Part shown: positions 1 through 8,816 of the stretch, piece after piece
Numbering within the stretch: the stretch's first letter is position 1
How the letters are laid out: each line of letters begins with the position of its first letter
Source of the DNA: Treponema sp.
GTDB taxonomy: Bacteria > Spirochaetota > Spirochaetia > Treponematales > Treponemataceae
Length of the DNA stretch: 64,000 nucleotides
Assembly (NCBI GenBank): GCA_017938365.1
Contig: JAGBBT010000109.1
Span: 33,204-97,203 of the forward strand
Direction of reading: 5' to 3'
Notes under the pieces: model-generated
What the model was told of the DNA's origin: nothing
The model's database searches: none
The model's input: only the letters and a program-made list of their open reading frames with translations
Program-made: the position numbers and the translations under genes

Positions 1-1
1 T

Positions 2-775
2 GGAAGTAGAATGAATTTTTATAACGGTTGGTTTAACAATTTTTATAAAAATTTTGATATGACTTCAGAACGTCCAAATTTAATTTTGTTTGATTTAGGA
101 ATTAGTGTTTATCATTATGAACAGTCAGGAAGAGGTTTTTCTTTTAGATATGACGAACCTCTTGATATGAGATTAAATTTTTCAGAGGGTGAGACTGCCG
201 CTGATATTGTAAATAATTTACGAGAAGATGAACTTGCAAATATAATTTATTTGTATAGCGATGAAAAATTCAGTCGTCGAATAGCAAAAGCTATTGTAGA
301 ATCTCGTGTAAATGGAAAAATTGTCTCTTCAAAAGCGTTGGCTGATATTATTTGGAATTGCGTTCCTGCAAGTTATAGATACGGACAAATTCATCCTGCA
401 ACAAGAACTTTTCAGGCACTTAGAATTGCTGTTAATAGTGAATTAAGAAGATTGCCAGAAGCTTTACATAATGCGTTTAATGTCCTTAAAGATGGTGGAA
501 AATTAGGTGTAATAACATTTCATTCTCTTGAAGATAGGATTGTTAAAAATTATTTCCGTAATTTAGGAAAACAATGCGTTTGTCCACCAGAACAAGCGAT
601 ATGTTCTTGTGGTGGTTCGCCATGTGCTGAAATATTAACAAGAAAACCTATTGAACCTTCTACTGAAGAAATAAAAGAAAATTCCCCAAGTCGAAGTGCA
701 AAATTGCGTGTTGTTAGAAAAATAAAAGATGCAACAAAGTCTCATTTAAATCTAATTGAACAGGAGGCTATGTAA
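2..775 (+). CDS. rsmH: 16S rRNA m4C1402 methyltransferase RsmH, 5'-truncated
   Basis: RsmH (MraW) methylates N4 of C1402 in 16S rRNA with S-adenosylmethionine. The frame is open from base 2, and the first ATG (base 11) falls inside the conserved domain, so the start lies upstream of the window. The visible part carries the family blocks LILFDLGIS, RGFSFRYDEPLDMRL, ATRTFQALRIAVN and TFHSLEDRIVK. The N-terminal SAM-binding glycine motif is missing; the family is about 310 residues and roughly 60 are off-window. It is the first visible gene of the division cluster. Its last codons contain the AGGAGG ribosome site (762-767) of the next gene, so the two are translationally coupled. Confidence 0.95.
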   Translation, partial: GSRMNFYNGWFNNFYKNFDMTSERPNLILFDLGISVYHYEQSGRGFSFRYDEPLDMRLNFSEGETAADIVNNLREDELANIIYLYSDEKFSRRIAKAIVESRVNGKIVSSKALADIIWNCVPASYRYGQIHPATRTFQALRIAVNSELRRLPEALHNAFNVLKDGGKLGVITFHSLEDRIVKNYFRNLGKQCVCPPEQAICSCGGSPCAEILTRKPIEPSTEEIKENSPSRSAKLRVVRKIKDATKSHLNLIEQEAM

Positions 776-1066
776 ATGAAAAAAAAGAATTTTATAAGTT
801 CTGTGTTAGTTTATTTTATTGCATTGCTTATTCCTTTGTTGTTGGTTTTGCAAACTATGCAGGTGCATAAATATAAAACATTAAAATCAGAAGTAAAAGA
901 ATTGGAAAAAAAACAAGTTGAACTTGTGGAAGAAAATAGAAAGTTAATTTCTGATATTAGTGTTCTTTCTGGTTCTGACAGAATAGAAAAAATTGCTGAA
1001 GAAGAATTGGGGATGCACAAAGCTGATACAGAAGATATTGTTCGTGTAGAGATAAAAGGAAAATAA
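776..1066 (+). CDS. ftsL: FtsL-like cell division protein
   Basis: A 96-residue single-pass membrane protein: a short Lys-rich N-terminus, one hydrophobic segment at about residues 9-27, then a charged heptad-like coiled coil (about 30-65) and a short tail with LGMHKAD. This is the FtsL/DivIC architecture, and the position directly after rsmH is the usual place for ftsL. FtsL links FtsQ (DivIB) to the septal synthase at the division site. It starts immediately after the rsmH stop and uses the AGGAGG inside rsmH. Sequence conservation in this family is low, so the name rests mostly on architecture and position. Confidence 0.8.
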   Translation: MKKKNFISSVLVYFIALLIPLLLVLQTMQVHKYKTLKSEVKELEKKQVELVEENRKLISDISVLSGSDRIEKIAEEELGMHKADTEDIVRVEIKGK

Positions 1067-1068
1067 AA

Positions 1069-2541
1069 ATGAATGATTACGCAGTAAAAAATATAAATAA
1101 TTCTCTTTTAAATTTAGCCGAATTATTAGATTCTGTTAAAGGTTCTATTATTGGTGATTCTTTTATATCTGATTCATTTTATTTTGATTCTGTTGTAACA
1201 GATAGTCGTAATGTTAAAAAGAATAGTTTATTTGTACCTTTAATTGGAGAATATCAAGATGGTCATAATTATATAATTCCGAGTATAAAAAGTGGGGCAT
1301 CTGTTATTTTTGTTTGTAAGCATGTTTTTAAGAAAAATGCAGAATTATATGAAAAATTAGCAAATGAAAATAAAAATGTTGCTTTTATCTTAGTAAATAA
1401 TACTTTGATGGCATTGCAGAAGATTGCCATGAAGTATGTATCTAAATTTCCAAATTTAATAAAGATTGCTGTTACAGGATCTAGTGGAAAAACTACAACT
1501 AAAGAAATTGCTGTTTCTATTTTAAAGCAAAAATATAATGTTATTTGCAATAAAGGAAATTTAAACTCTGAAACAGGTTTGCCATTGTCAGTATTTGAAA
1601 TTCGTAAAGAACATCAAGTTGGCATATTTGAAATGGGAATGAATAGAAAAAACGAAATTAAAGAAATTTGTAATGTTTTAAAACCTAATTATGGAATTAT
1701 TACAAATATAGGAACAGCACATATAGGTTTGTTAGGAAGTCAGAAAAATATTGCAATTGAGAAAAAGAATGTTTTTAACTTTATAAATAAAAATGGAGTG
1801 GCAATAATTCCTAGTGATGATAAATTTGCTAAATTTTTGTCACGGGGTATAAAAGGAAAAAAGATTTTCTATGGGTTTGACATTGAGGAAAATGGTATAA
1901 AATTTATAAATGATAATGGTATTAATGGTACCAATTTTAAAATAAATGATGTAGAAATCCATCTTTCACTTCCAGGACATTACAATTATCTAAATACTTT
2001 AGCAGCTGTTGAATTGGCTCAATGCTTGAGTATTTCTCCAGATCAAATAAAAAAAGGTATTGAATCATTACAATCATTAGATAAACGAAGTCATATCATA
2101 AAAGGAAAGTATATAATTCTTGAAGATTGTTATAATGCAAATCCTGATTCAATGGAGAAGGCTATAGAGTTTTCTAATGAATTAAATATAAATACTGCTA
2201 AAGTTTATGTTTTAGGCGATATGCTTGAATTAGGTGATGAATCATGTCGTGCTCATAAAAAAATCGGTGAAATTGCTTGTTCTCAAAATGTAAATATGAT
2301 TATTTTTGTAGGAAAAGAAAGTTACATTGGATATCAAGAAGCTAAAAAATTGTGTGAAAACAAAAACACGGAAGTTTTATATTATGAGAACTTTAAAGAT
2401 GAAGATATTTGCAATATATCAGAAGATATTATTAATACTTTTGATAAGGGTGCATTTATTTTAATAAAAGCTTCTCATGGTTTAAATCTTGGAAGATTAG
2501 TTCCTATTTTACAAAAAGAAGGTAAGTGTAATGAAAAGTAA
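1069..2541 (+). CDS. murF: UDP-MurNAc-tripeptide--D-Ala-D-Ala ligase MurF
   Basis: MurF adds D-Ala-D-Ala to UDP-MurNAc-tripeptide, the last cytoplasmic step of peptidoglycan precursor synthesis. The 490-residue length suits the family. The three Mur-ligase domains can be followed: an N-terminal substrate domain with VTDSRNVKKNSLFVPLIG (about 43-60), the ATP-binding P-loop TGSSGKTTTKE (about 135-145) with GNLNSETGLPL and EMGMNRKNEI after it, and a C-terminal domain with DCYNANPDSM and LGDMLELGDES. No other mur gene is in the cluster, so murE, murD, murG, murC and mraY must lie elsewhere. Its 3' end overlaps ftsW by 11 bases. Confidence 0.95.
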   Translation: MNDYAVKNINNSLLNLAELLDSVKGSIIGDSFISDSFYFDSVVTDSRNVKKNSLFVPLIGEYQDGHNYIIPSIKSGASVIFVCKHVFKKNAELYEKLANENKNVAFILVNNTLMALQKIAMKYVSKFPNLIKIAVTGSSGKTTTKEIAVSILKQKYNVICNKGNLNSETGLPLSVFEIRKEHQVGIFEMGMNRKNEIKEICNVLKPNYGIITNIGTAHIGLLGSQKNIAIEKKNVFNFINKNGVAIIPSDDKFAKFLSRGIKGKKIFYGFDIEENGIKFINDNGINGTNFKINDVEIHLSLPGHYNYLNTLAAVELAQCLSISPDQIKKGIESLQSLDKRSHIIKGKYIILEDCYNANPDSMEKAIEFSNELNINTAKVYVLGDMLELGDESCRAHKKIGEIACSQNVNMIIFVGKESYIGYQEAKKLCENKNTEVLYYENFKDEDICNISEDIINTFDKGAFILIKASHGLNLGRLVPILQKEGKCNEK

Positions 2542-3703
2542 TTTTGTTTTTTTTGCTGATAGACCTTCTTGTACTTATAAAAAATGTGACTCAACTTTTG
2601 TTATATTAACATTTTTGTTGTGGGGATTAGGCATTATTACTCTATATTTTAGTTCAGCTGGATATGGTGAAAGAGCATTTAACAATTCATTTCACTTTGT
2701 TCAGAGACAATTAATAAGTTCTTTGATAGGTTTTTTTGGATTATTATTTTTCTCTTGGACAAGTATGAATAAAGTTAGAAAGTTATTACCATTTATTGTT
2801 TTTGGGGCTTTAATTTTATGTCTTATGACTTTTTTACCTGTTGTAGGTTTGGAACGTAATGGTGCTAGAAGATGGATAAAATTGCCTTATTTTTCTACTT
2901 TTCAACCTTCTGAAGCAGCAAAATTTGCTATTGTTCTTTTTTTAGCAAATTTGTTTGATAAAAATGAAGAATTACCAAAAGAGGAAAGAACTGTTCTTCC
3001 TGCATTTTTGGGATTAATGTTTTTTACTATTGTTATTTTTGCACAACAAGATTTTTCTACAGGATTGTTTGTCTTTATTATTGGGTTGATTCTTTTTTTT
3101 ATTACAGGAGCAAAATTATCTTGGTTTATCCCTTGTGCAGGGTTGGGGTTACCATCTGTAGCTCTAATGATATTGTTAAAGCCTTATAGAGTAAATCGAC
3201 TTATAGGTTTTTTTGCCCAAGATGCTTATCAACAATCTTTAAATTATCAGTTAAATAATGCAAAAAAAGCTATTTCTGCTGGTGGTTTTTGGGGTCAAGG
3301 AATTGGTTCTGGTTTGACAAAAATTAATAATATTCCGGAGATTCAATCGGATTATATTTTTGCTGGTTGGACAGAAGCTATGGGATTTATGGGTGTAATA
3401 ATTTATTTAGTATTATTAGGTATGTTTGCATATCGCGCATTAAAAATTTCTATGTCGTGTGGTAATAGATTTGCAGCGATTGTATCATTCGGATTTGCTT
3501 CTGTCATTACTCTTCAATCCTTATTAAATATTGGAGTTGTAGGTGGTGTTTTACCATCTACAGGTGTACCACTTCCGTTTTTTTCTTCTGGTGGTTCTTC
3601 AATGATTTTTACTTTATCGATGTGTGGTTTTATTATAAATGCGTCGAGAATAGAACAAATAGATGATTATGAAATTGTAATGGAGAATAAAATTTATGAG
3701 TGA
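2531..3703 (+). CDS. ftsW: SEDS-family septal peptidoglycan polymerase FtsW
   Basis: A 390-residue polytopic protein of the FtsW/RodA/SpoVE family, which polymerises glycan strands from lipid II. About ten hydrophobic segments are visible. Signature blocks are NGARRWIKLP and FQPSEAAKFA (about 115-135), the long loop before GSGLTKINNIPEIQSDYIFA, and the C-terminal GGVLPSTGVPLPFFSSGGSS. FtsW rather than RodA is inferred from its position between murF and ftsQ. It overlaps both neighbours (11 bases with murF, 8 with ftsQ), so the genes are tightly coupled. The partner class B PBP normally found near ftsL is absent from the cluster. Confidence 0.93.
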   Translation: MKSNFVFFADRPSCTYKKCDSTFVILTFLLWGLGIITLYFSSAGYGERAFNNSFHFVQRQLISSLIGFFGLLFFSWTSMNKVRKLLPFIVFGALILCLMTFLPVVGLERNGARRWIKLPYFSTFQPSEAAKFAIVLFLANLFDKNEELPKEERTVLPAFLGLMFFTIVIFAQQDFSTGLFVFIIGLILFFITGAKLSWFIPCAGLGLPSVALMILLKPYRVNRLIGFFAQDAYQQSLNYQLNNAKKAISAGGFWGQGIGSGLTKINNIPEIQSDYIFAGWTEAMGFMGVIIYLVLLGMFAYRALKISMSCGNRFAAIVSFGFASVITLQSLLNIGVVGGVLPSTGVPLPFFSSGGSSMIFTLSMCGFIINASRIEQIDDYEIVMENKIYE

Positions 3704-4541
3704 TTTTGCATTAAATTTTTATGACCAATTTGAAGATTCAGATGTAAAAAAGGAAAGTAAAAAGTCCAAAAATTTTGCATTAAAGCTTTTATTAGGAATT
3801 TTAGTTTCTCTATTATTTATTGAAATATTGATTTATTTATTTGTTCTTCCATGCATGGGGACTGTAAAAATAAAATGGTCTGGATTGAATAATTATTCTA
3901 GAGAAGAGGTTGAAAAATCGATTTCAAGTTATTTGAATTTAAACTTTTTTAAATTTAAAACTTATGAAGTAAATAAAATACTATCTAATTTTCCAGGTGT
4001 CGAAAGTGTTAATATTGTCAGAAAGTTTCCTGATAAAATTTACATCAATGTAAAAGAGCGAGTTCCTGTTGCGATGATTTTTTCTGAAGTTGGAGGAAAA
4101 ACTGTACCTATCCAAATTGATAAAAATGGGGTATTATTTCCATCAAAATCATTGTCATTTTTGGATAATGGAGAAATTCCGATTGTATCAGGTATTCCTG
4201 TGGAAAATATTCCTCAAGGAATGAGACTTCCCTCTAAGTATTTAACCTTGATTGATCAGATTTCTTCTATAAGTGCTATTAATAAAAACTATTTTGCAGA
4301 AGTTTCTGAAATTCATGTTGTTCCAAAAGAATATGGAAATTATGAATTAGTTTTGTATCCTGTTCGAGGACATATAAAAGTTCTTGCTGACAGAACATTG
4401 AATGAAGAAGCTTTACAGTATATGATGGTAACATTAGATGTTGTAAAAGGTTTGGATCCGAGTGTAGAAGTTGTTGATTTGCGATATGGTTCGGTTTCTT
4501 ATCATTCTAATATGTCTGATGTAGGAGTTTCTTTTGAATAG
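3696..4541 (+). CDS. ftsQ: FtsQ/DivIB-type cell division protein
   Basis: A 281-residue bitopic protein with a cytoplasmic tail of about 26 residues, one membrane segment at about 27-52 (LLLGILVSLLFIEILIYLFV), then a POTRA-like domain (GLNNYSREEVEKSISSYL, followed by VESVNIVRKFPDKIYINVKER). This is the FtsQ/DivIB architecture, and its place between ftsW and ftsA is canonical. FtsQ bridges cytoplasmic FtsA/FtsZ and the periplasmic synthase complex. The last codons contain the AGGAG site (4523-4527) used by ftsA, which overlaps by 8 bases. The beta domain after POTRA is divergent, as is usual for spirochaetes. Confidence 0.88.
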   Translation: MSDFALNFYDQFEDSDVKKESKKSKNFALKLLLGILVSLLFIEILIYLFVLPCMGTVKIKWSGLNNYSREEVEKSISSYLNLNFFKFKTYEVNKILSNFPGVESVNIVRKFPDKIYINVKERVPVAMIFSEVGGKTVPIQIDKNGVLFPSKSLSFLDNGEIPIVSGIPVENIPQGMRLPSKYLTLIDQISSISAINKNYFAEVSEIHVVPKEYGNYELVLYPVRGHIKVLADRTLNEEALQYMMVTLDVVKGLDPSVEVVDLRYGSVSYHSNMSDVGVSFE

Positions 4542-5790
4542 ATTTGTTGTGGGTCTTGATTTAGGAACAAATTTTGTTCGTGTTGTTATAGGAGAAGTGT
4601 CTGAAGAAGGTGTACTTGAAATTATTGGTACAGCTAAAAGACCTTCTTCTGGATTAAGAAATGGTGTAATTGTTAATCGTGAAAACACCATGGAATGTAT
4701 AAAGAGCGTAATAGAAGAAGCCGAGCAAAATGCTGGTTATGAAGTTGTTTCCTGTGTGACAGCAATTGGAGGAAGTCAAATTGAAAGTTTGAATTCTACA
4801 GGTTTAGTTGCTATTTCATCTCATGGAAGGGGTGAAAGGGAAATTACAAAATCTGATGTTGATAGAGTTCTTGAAAATGCGACAGCTATTCAAATTCCAA
4901 TGGATAGAAAAATACTCCACCTTATTCCTCAGAATTATATAGTAGATGGGCAAAGTGATTATAAGAATCCTGTAAATATTATAGGTGTTCGTTTAGAAGC
5001 TGAAGTTCATATTGTAACTGCTTCAAAAACCTCTGTTCAGAATTTAATGGCTTGTGTTGAGCGTTCAGGGTATCAATTAGATAATGTAATGCTAAAAACA
5101 CTTGCATGTACTTCTGCAGTAATGTGTGATGAAGAAAGAGAACTTGGTTCTATTTTGATTGATTTAGGTGGAAGTACAACTGATGTGCTTGTAATTATAA
5201 ATGATGCACCTGTTTTGACCGTGTCCATTCCAGTTGGTGGCAATTTAGTAACCAATGATATTGCCATTGTAAAAGGTGTTTCTCCTGTAACTGCTGAAAA
5301 TTTAAAAATAGAATGTGGTTGCTGTTGGATTCCAATGATTGATAATGATGATGAAATAATAATTCCTGGGGTTGGTGGTCGTAATCCTGAAGTGACTTCA
5401 AAATCTGAATTATGTCAAATAATTCAACCTCGCATGGAAGAAATATTTTCTATGGTTAGAGATGAGGTTATTCAAAGATCGAATTTAACACAGCTTTCCG
5501 GAAATATTATTCTTACTGGTGGTGGTGCAATGATGGAAGGAGCTGTTGAATTGGCTCAAGAAATTTTTAAAACTTCTGCCGTTCGAATTGGTATTCCAAG
5601 TGATTTTGGTGGGTTACAAGAAGAATATAGACGAGCTGATTTTGCTACTGCAATTGGACTCGTTCTTGAACAAATGAAAGTAAACTCAAAACTGAATAAA
5701 AAAGAGCGTAGAAAAGATAGAGATGCTTCTAAAACTAGTGATAAAGATTTTCTTACTGGTTTGAAGAAGATATTTACAAAATTTTTCTAG
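4534..5790 (+). CDS. ftsA: Cell division protein FtsA
   Basis: FtsA is an actin-like ATPase that tethers FtsZ to the membrane. The 418-residue protein opens with the phosphate-1 motif GLDLGTNFVRVVIGE and has the phosphate-2 motif SILIDLGGSTTDVLV (about 206-220) and the adenosine motif NIILTGGGAMMEG (about 325-337). The C-terminal Lys-rich stretch followed by FLTGLKKIFTKFF is the expected membrane-targeting amphipathic helix. The start codon is TTG at 4534, chosen because AGGAG lies 6 bases upstream and the reading begins right at the conserved N-terminus. It overlaps ftsQ and is followed by ftsZ after 57 bases. Confidence 0.95.
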   Translation: MNRFVVGLDLGTNFVRVVIGEVSEEGVLEIIGTAKRPSSGLRNGVIVNRENTMECIKSVIEEAEQNAGYEVVSCVTAIGGSQIESLNSTGLVAISSHGRGEREITKSDVDRVLENATAIQIPMDRKILHLIPQNYIVDGQSDYKNPVNIIGVRLEAEVHIVTASKTSVQNLMACVERSGYQLDNVMLKTLACTSAVMCDEERELGSILIDLGGSTTDVLVIINDAPVLTVSIPVGGNLVTNDIAIVKGVSPVTAENLKIECGCCWIPMIDNDDEIIIPGVGGRNPEVTSKSELCQIIQPRMEEIFSMVRDEVIQRSNLTQLSGNIILTGGGAMMEGAVELAQEIFKTSAVRIGIPSDFGGLQEEYRRADFATAIGLVLEQMKVNSKLNKKERRKDRDASKTSDKDFLTGLKKIFTKFF

Positions 5791-5847
5791 TACATAAACT
5801 ATAAGTAGTAATGGGGAAACTACATGCTTATGGGTGGGAGGAGATAA

Positions 5848-7170
5848 ATGAATATTTTAGATGTAAGTGATTCTGGTTTGTCGATGGATGAAGTTAATCC
5901 AACTGTTATTAAAGTTTTAGGTTGTGGTGGCTGTGGTGGAAATGCTGTAAATACCATGGTTGAAGCAGGTATAACAGGTGTAAAATTTATTGCCTTAAAT
6001 ACCGATTTGCAACAATTGAGTGTTTCAAAAGCTGAATATAAACTTCAAATAGGAAAAAAATTAACTAATGGTCTTGGTGCAGGTATGCATCCTGAGGTTG
6101 GTGAAGCTGCTGCAAAAGAAGAAGAAGAAGCTATAAAACAACTTTTACAAGGTTCAGATATGGTTTTTATTACCGCTGGAATGGGTGGTGGAACAGGAAC
6201 TGGATCTGCTCCGATTGTTGCAAAGATAGCTCATGACTTAGGAATCCTAACAGTTGCTGTTGTTACAACACCTTTTTCATTTGAAGGGCCTATTCGTATG
6301 CAACTTGCTGAAGAAGGTATAAAAAAACTTCGTTCAGAGGTTGACTCATTGATTGTTATACCAAATCAGAGAGTTTTTGAAGGTGCAGAAAAGAAACTGT
6401 CTGCAATCAATGCCTTTAAAGTTATTGATGATATTCTTCGTCAGGGTGTTCAAGGTATTTCAGACATTATTACTAAGACAGGTATTGTTAATCGTGATTT
6501 TAAAGATGTCGAATCAGTAATGAAAGGTCAAGGTGATGCAATTCTTGGTATTGGTGTTGGTGAAGGTGAAAACCGTGCCGTTGATGCTGCTACAAATGCT
6601 ATTAATAATAAATTACTTGCAGAAACTCATATTGATGGTGCAAAAAATATTCTGATTAACATATGTGGTAATGAAGATGTTGCTATTGACGAATGTGAGG
6701 AAATTTCTAATTTGATTAAAGCAAGTGCTGATAAGAATGTCCGTGTACTTTGGGGATTATATATTGATCGCAATATGGGCGATAAAATTAGTGCGACCGT
6801 CATTGCAACTGGTTTTAATAAATCTTCATCTGCATTTATACAAGAAACAGAAAAGGAAGAAACTGTAACTTCTGATGATCCAAATATGTTAAGTATTGGA
6901 GATTTTATCTCTATTAGAAATGGAAATACTACAATATCAAATGCTACGAACTTTAAGCAAAGTTCTTTATTTGATGATGAAAATGTTCAACCTGTTAAAA
7001 ATAATTTTGAAGCAGAAGAAAAAACATCTCCATTATCAAGTGCATTAAGATCATCTTCTAGAATTGCTCCCCCAGATGATTTTAAAAATGATGATGATAT
7101 AAAGAAACCTGCAATTTGGCGACGCCGAACAGAAGGTTTATCACCTACAATTAATCTTAAAGATAATTAA
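5848..7170 (+). CDS. ftsZ: Cell division GTPase FtsZ
   Basis: FtsZ is the tubulin-like GTPase that forms the division ring. The 440-residue protein shows IKVLGCGGCGGNAVN (about 21-35), the tubulin signature GGGTGTGSAP (about 111-120), VVTTPFSFEGP and the T7 loop RDFKDVESVM. The C-terminal 120 residues are a variable linker ending in PAIWRRRTEGL plus a short tail, which probably replaces the usual FtsA-binding peptide. Translation is supported by the strong GGAGGAGA site ending at 5845. The 57-base gap after ftsA is the longest gap in this part of the cluster and may hold extra regulation, but I see no clear promoter there. Confidence 0.97.
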   Translation: MNILDVSDSGLSMDEVNPTVIKVLGCGGCGGNAVNTMVEAGITGVKFIALNTDLQQLSVSKAEYKLQIGKKLTNGLGAGMHPEVGEAAAKEEEEAIKQLLQGSDMVFITAGMGGGTGTGSAPIVAKIAHDLGILTVAVVTTPFSFEGPIRMQLAEEGIKKLRSEVDSLIVIPNQRVFEGAEKKLSAINAFKVIDDILRQGVQGISDIITKTGIVNRDFKDVESVMKGQGDAILGIGVGEGENRAVDAATNAINNKLLAETHIDGAKNILINICGNEDVAIDECEEISNLIKASADKNVRVLWGLYIDRNMGDKISATVIATGFNKSSSAFIQETEKEETVTSDDPNMLSIGDFISIRNGNTTISNATNFKQSSLFDDENVQPVKNNFEAEEKTSPLSSALRSSSRIAPPDDFKNDDDIKKPAIWRRRTEGLSPTINLKDN

Positions 7171-7171
7171 G

Positions 7172-8080
7172 ATGACAATTGAATTGTTGCTCCAAAGTTT
7201 TTATACTTATTTATTAACGGTGGAGCGACTTAGTGAAAATACTTCGAAGACATATTTAGAAGTTGTAAAGATATTTTTGAATTGGTTAAGTTCGGAAAAA
7301 ATAAAGATATCTACAGTTACAATTCAAAATATGATTTATTATATAGTATGGCGAAGTACAAATGGTTGTAGTTCTTTGACAATTGCAAAAGAGATTTCTG
7401 GATTAAGGTCTTTAGGCTCTTTCTTAGTACAAAATAATTATTGGAAAGAAAATGTTGCAAAGTTATTAGATAGACCTAAAGTTTCAAGAGATTTGCCTGC
7501 TGTTTTGACAGTAGAAGAAGTTGATAGATTCTTAAATGTTATTGATTTGTCTAAACCTTTAGGAATAAGAGATCGAGCTTTGTTTGAACTTATATATTCT
7601 TGTGGACTTCGTATTAGTGAAGTTGTTACACTTAAGATAAGTAATGTTCATTTAAAAGAACGAATTCTTATTGTTACTGGGAAGGGTAATAAAGAGCGAA
7701 TGGTTCCTTTTGGGGAGTCAGCAAGAAAATGGCTTGATACTTATTTAGAAGAAGTTCGTCCTTTTTTTGTAGGTAATAATATTGTTGAAGAAGTTTTTTT
7801 AAATTATAAAGGGAAAGGAATTAGCCGAAAGGGGATTTGGAAAAATTTTAAGAATTACGAATCCTTAAGTGGTATAAATGCAAAAGTTCATACCTTAAGG
7901 CATTCTTTTGCAACACATTTACTTGCAGGAGGAATGGATTTGAGATCTGTTCAAGAATTGTTAGGGCATTCTGATTTGGCAACAACAACAATTTATACCC
8001 ATATCGAAAATAAACAGTTAAGAGAAGTTCATAAAAAATATTTTCCTGGTCACAAAAATGGAGGTAACAAAAATGAATAG
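7172..8080 (+). CDS. Tyrosine recombinase, XerC/XerD type (first copy)
   Basis: A 302-residue site-specific recombinase of the XerC/D family, which resolves chromosome dimers at dif. The N-terminal SAM-like core-binding domain (about 1-85) is followed by the catalytic domain with the full residue set: Arg in YSCGLRISEV, Lys in TGKGNKERMVPF, HTLRHSFATHL (HxxR), LLGHSDLATT and the nucleophile Tyr in IYTHI. It starts one base after the ftsZ stop, so it is probably co-transcribed with division genes. A second Xer protein is at 11970-12884, and the two probably form the XerC/XerD pair. I cannot tell which is which. No flanking repeats suggest a mobile integrase. Confidence 0.9.
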   Translation: MTIELLLQSFYTYLLTVERLSENTSKTYLEVVKIFLNWLSSEKIKISTVTIQNMIYYIVWRSTNGCSSLTIAKEISGLRSLGSFLVQNNYWKENVAKLLDRPKVSRDLPAVLTVEEVDRFLNVIDLSKPLGIRDRALFELIYSCGLRISEVVTLKISNVHLKERILIVTGKGNKERMVPFGESARKWLDTYLEEVRPFFVGNNIVEEVFLNYKGKGISRKGIWKNFKNYESLSGINAKVHTLRHSFATHLLAGGMDLRSVQELLGHSDLATTTIYTHIENKQLREVHKKYFPGHKNGGNKNE

Positions 8081-8816
8081 TTTATTTGTAAGAAGAAATG
8101 TAAAAGTTTTAATTTCTATTCTTCTTTTTTTTGTTTTTTTTGGGTGTTCTGTAAGATCTAATAAAACAATAATTCGTATGCAAAAAATGGAAGAAGGTGT
8201 TTCATCTCCAACAACAGAAGCAGAATTAAAGGATGCTATAAAAAAATATCAGGATAGAGTTAATGATATTCAGCTTGCAAATGCTCAGGTTGGAATATGG
8301 TATAAAATTTTAGCGACCCGTTATTTAGATTCTAAGATGTATGGCGAAGCGTTAAAGAATTTCCAGATTGCTATACAATATTATCCAGAAAATCAAAATT
8401 TATATTATTATGTTGGAGTTTGTGCAGGTTATATGGCAAAAGCTTCTTTAGATTATAACGCAACAGGTTCAACTACTGAAAAGTTTAATTATCTTAAACT
8501 GTCAGAAAATGCATATCTTAGAGCTATCGAACTTCAGCCAAGATATTTTAGAGCTTTGTATGGTCTTGGTGTTTTATATGTTTTTGAATTAGACGAATGT
8601 GAAAAGGCTATTCCATATCTAGAAAAAGCTATTAGTATTGAGAAAAGAAATACAGATTGTATGTTTATATTAGCAAGAGCATATTATGTTGTTGGAAGAT
8701 ACGATGATGCAATCAAAATTTATGATTCAATTATTTCGATTACAAAATCAGAAGAAAAAAAGGCAGATGCAGAGCAAAATAAAAAAATAGTTTTGGATGC
8801 TTCTTATGCAAATTAA
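8073..8816 (+). CDS. TPR-containing lipoprotein
   Basis: A 247-residue probable lipoprotein with a basic N-terminus, a hydrophobic stretch and a lipobox ending VFFGC (Cys about 25). It has at least three tetratricopeptide-like helical pairs, such as YGEALKNFQIAIQYYPENQNLYYYVG, CEKAIPYLEKAISIEKRN and YDDAIKIYDSII (split here for length). An upstream in-frame ATG at 8058 would make it 5 residues longer, but GGAGG at 8060-8064 is correctly spaced only for the ATG at 8073, so I chose that. It overlaps the recombinase by 8 bases and dprA by 20. The location between xer and dprA matches an uncharacterised TPR gene in other treponemes. Function unknown; probably a periplasmic scaffold. Confidence 0.8.
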   Translation: MNSLFVRRNVKVLISILLFFVFFGCSVRSNKTIIRMQKMEEGVSSPTTEAELKDAIKKYQDRVNDIQLANAQVGIWYKILATRYLDSKMYGEALKNFQIAIQYYPENQNLYYYVGVCAGYMAKASLDYNATGSTTEKFNYLKLSENAYLRAIELQPRYFRALYGLGVLYVFELDECEKAIPYLEKAISIEKRNTDCMFILARAYYVVGRYDDAIKIYDSIISITKSEEKKADAEQNKKIVLDASYAN

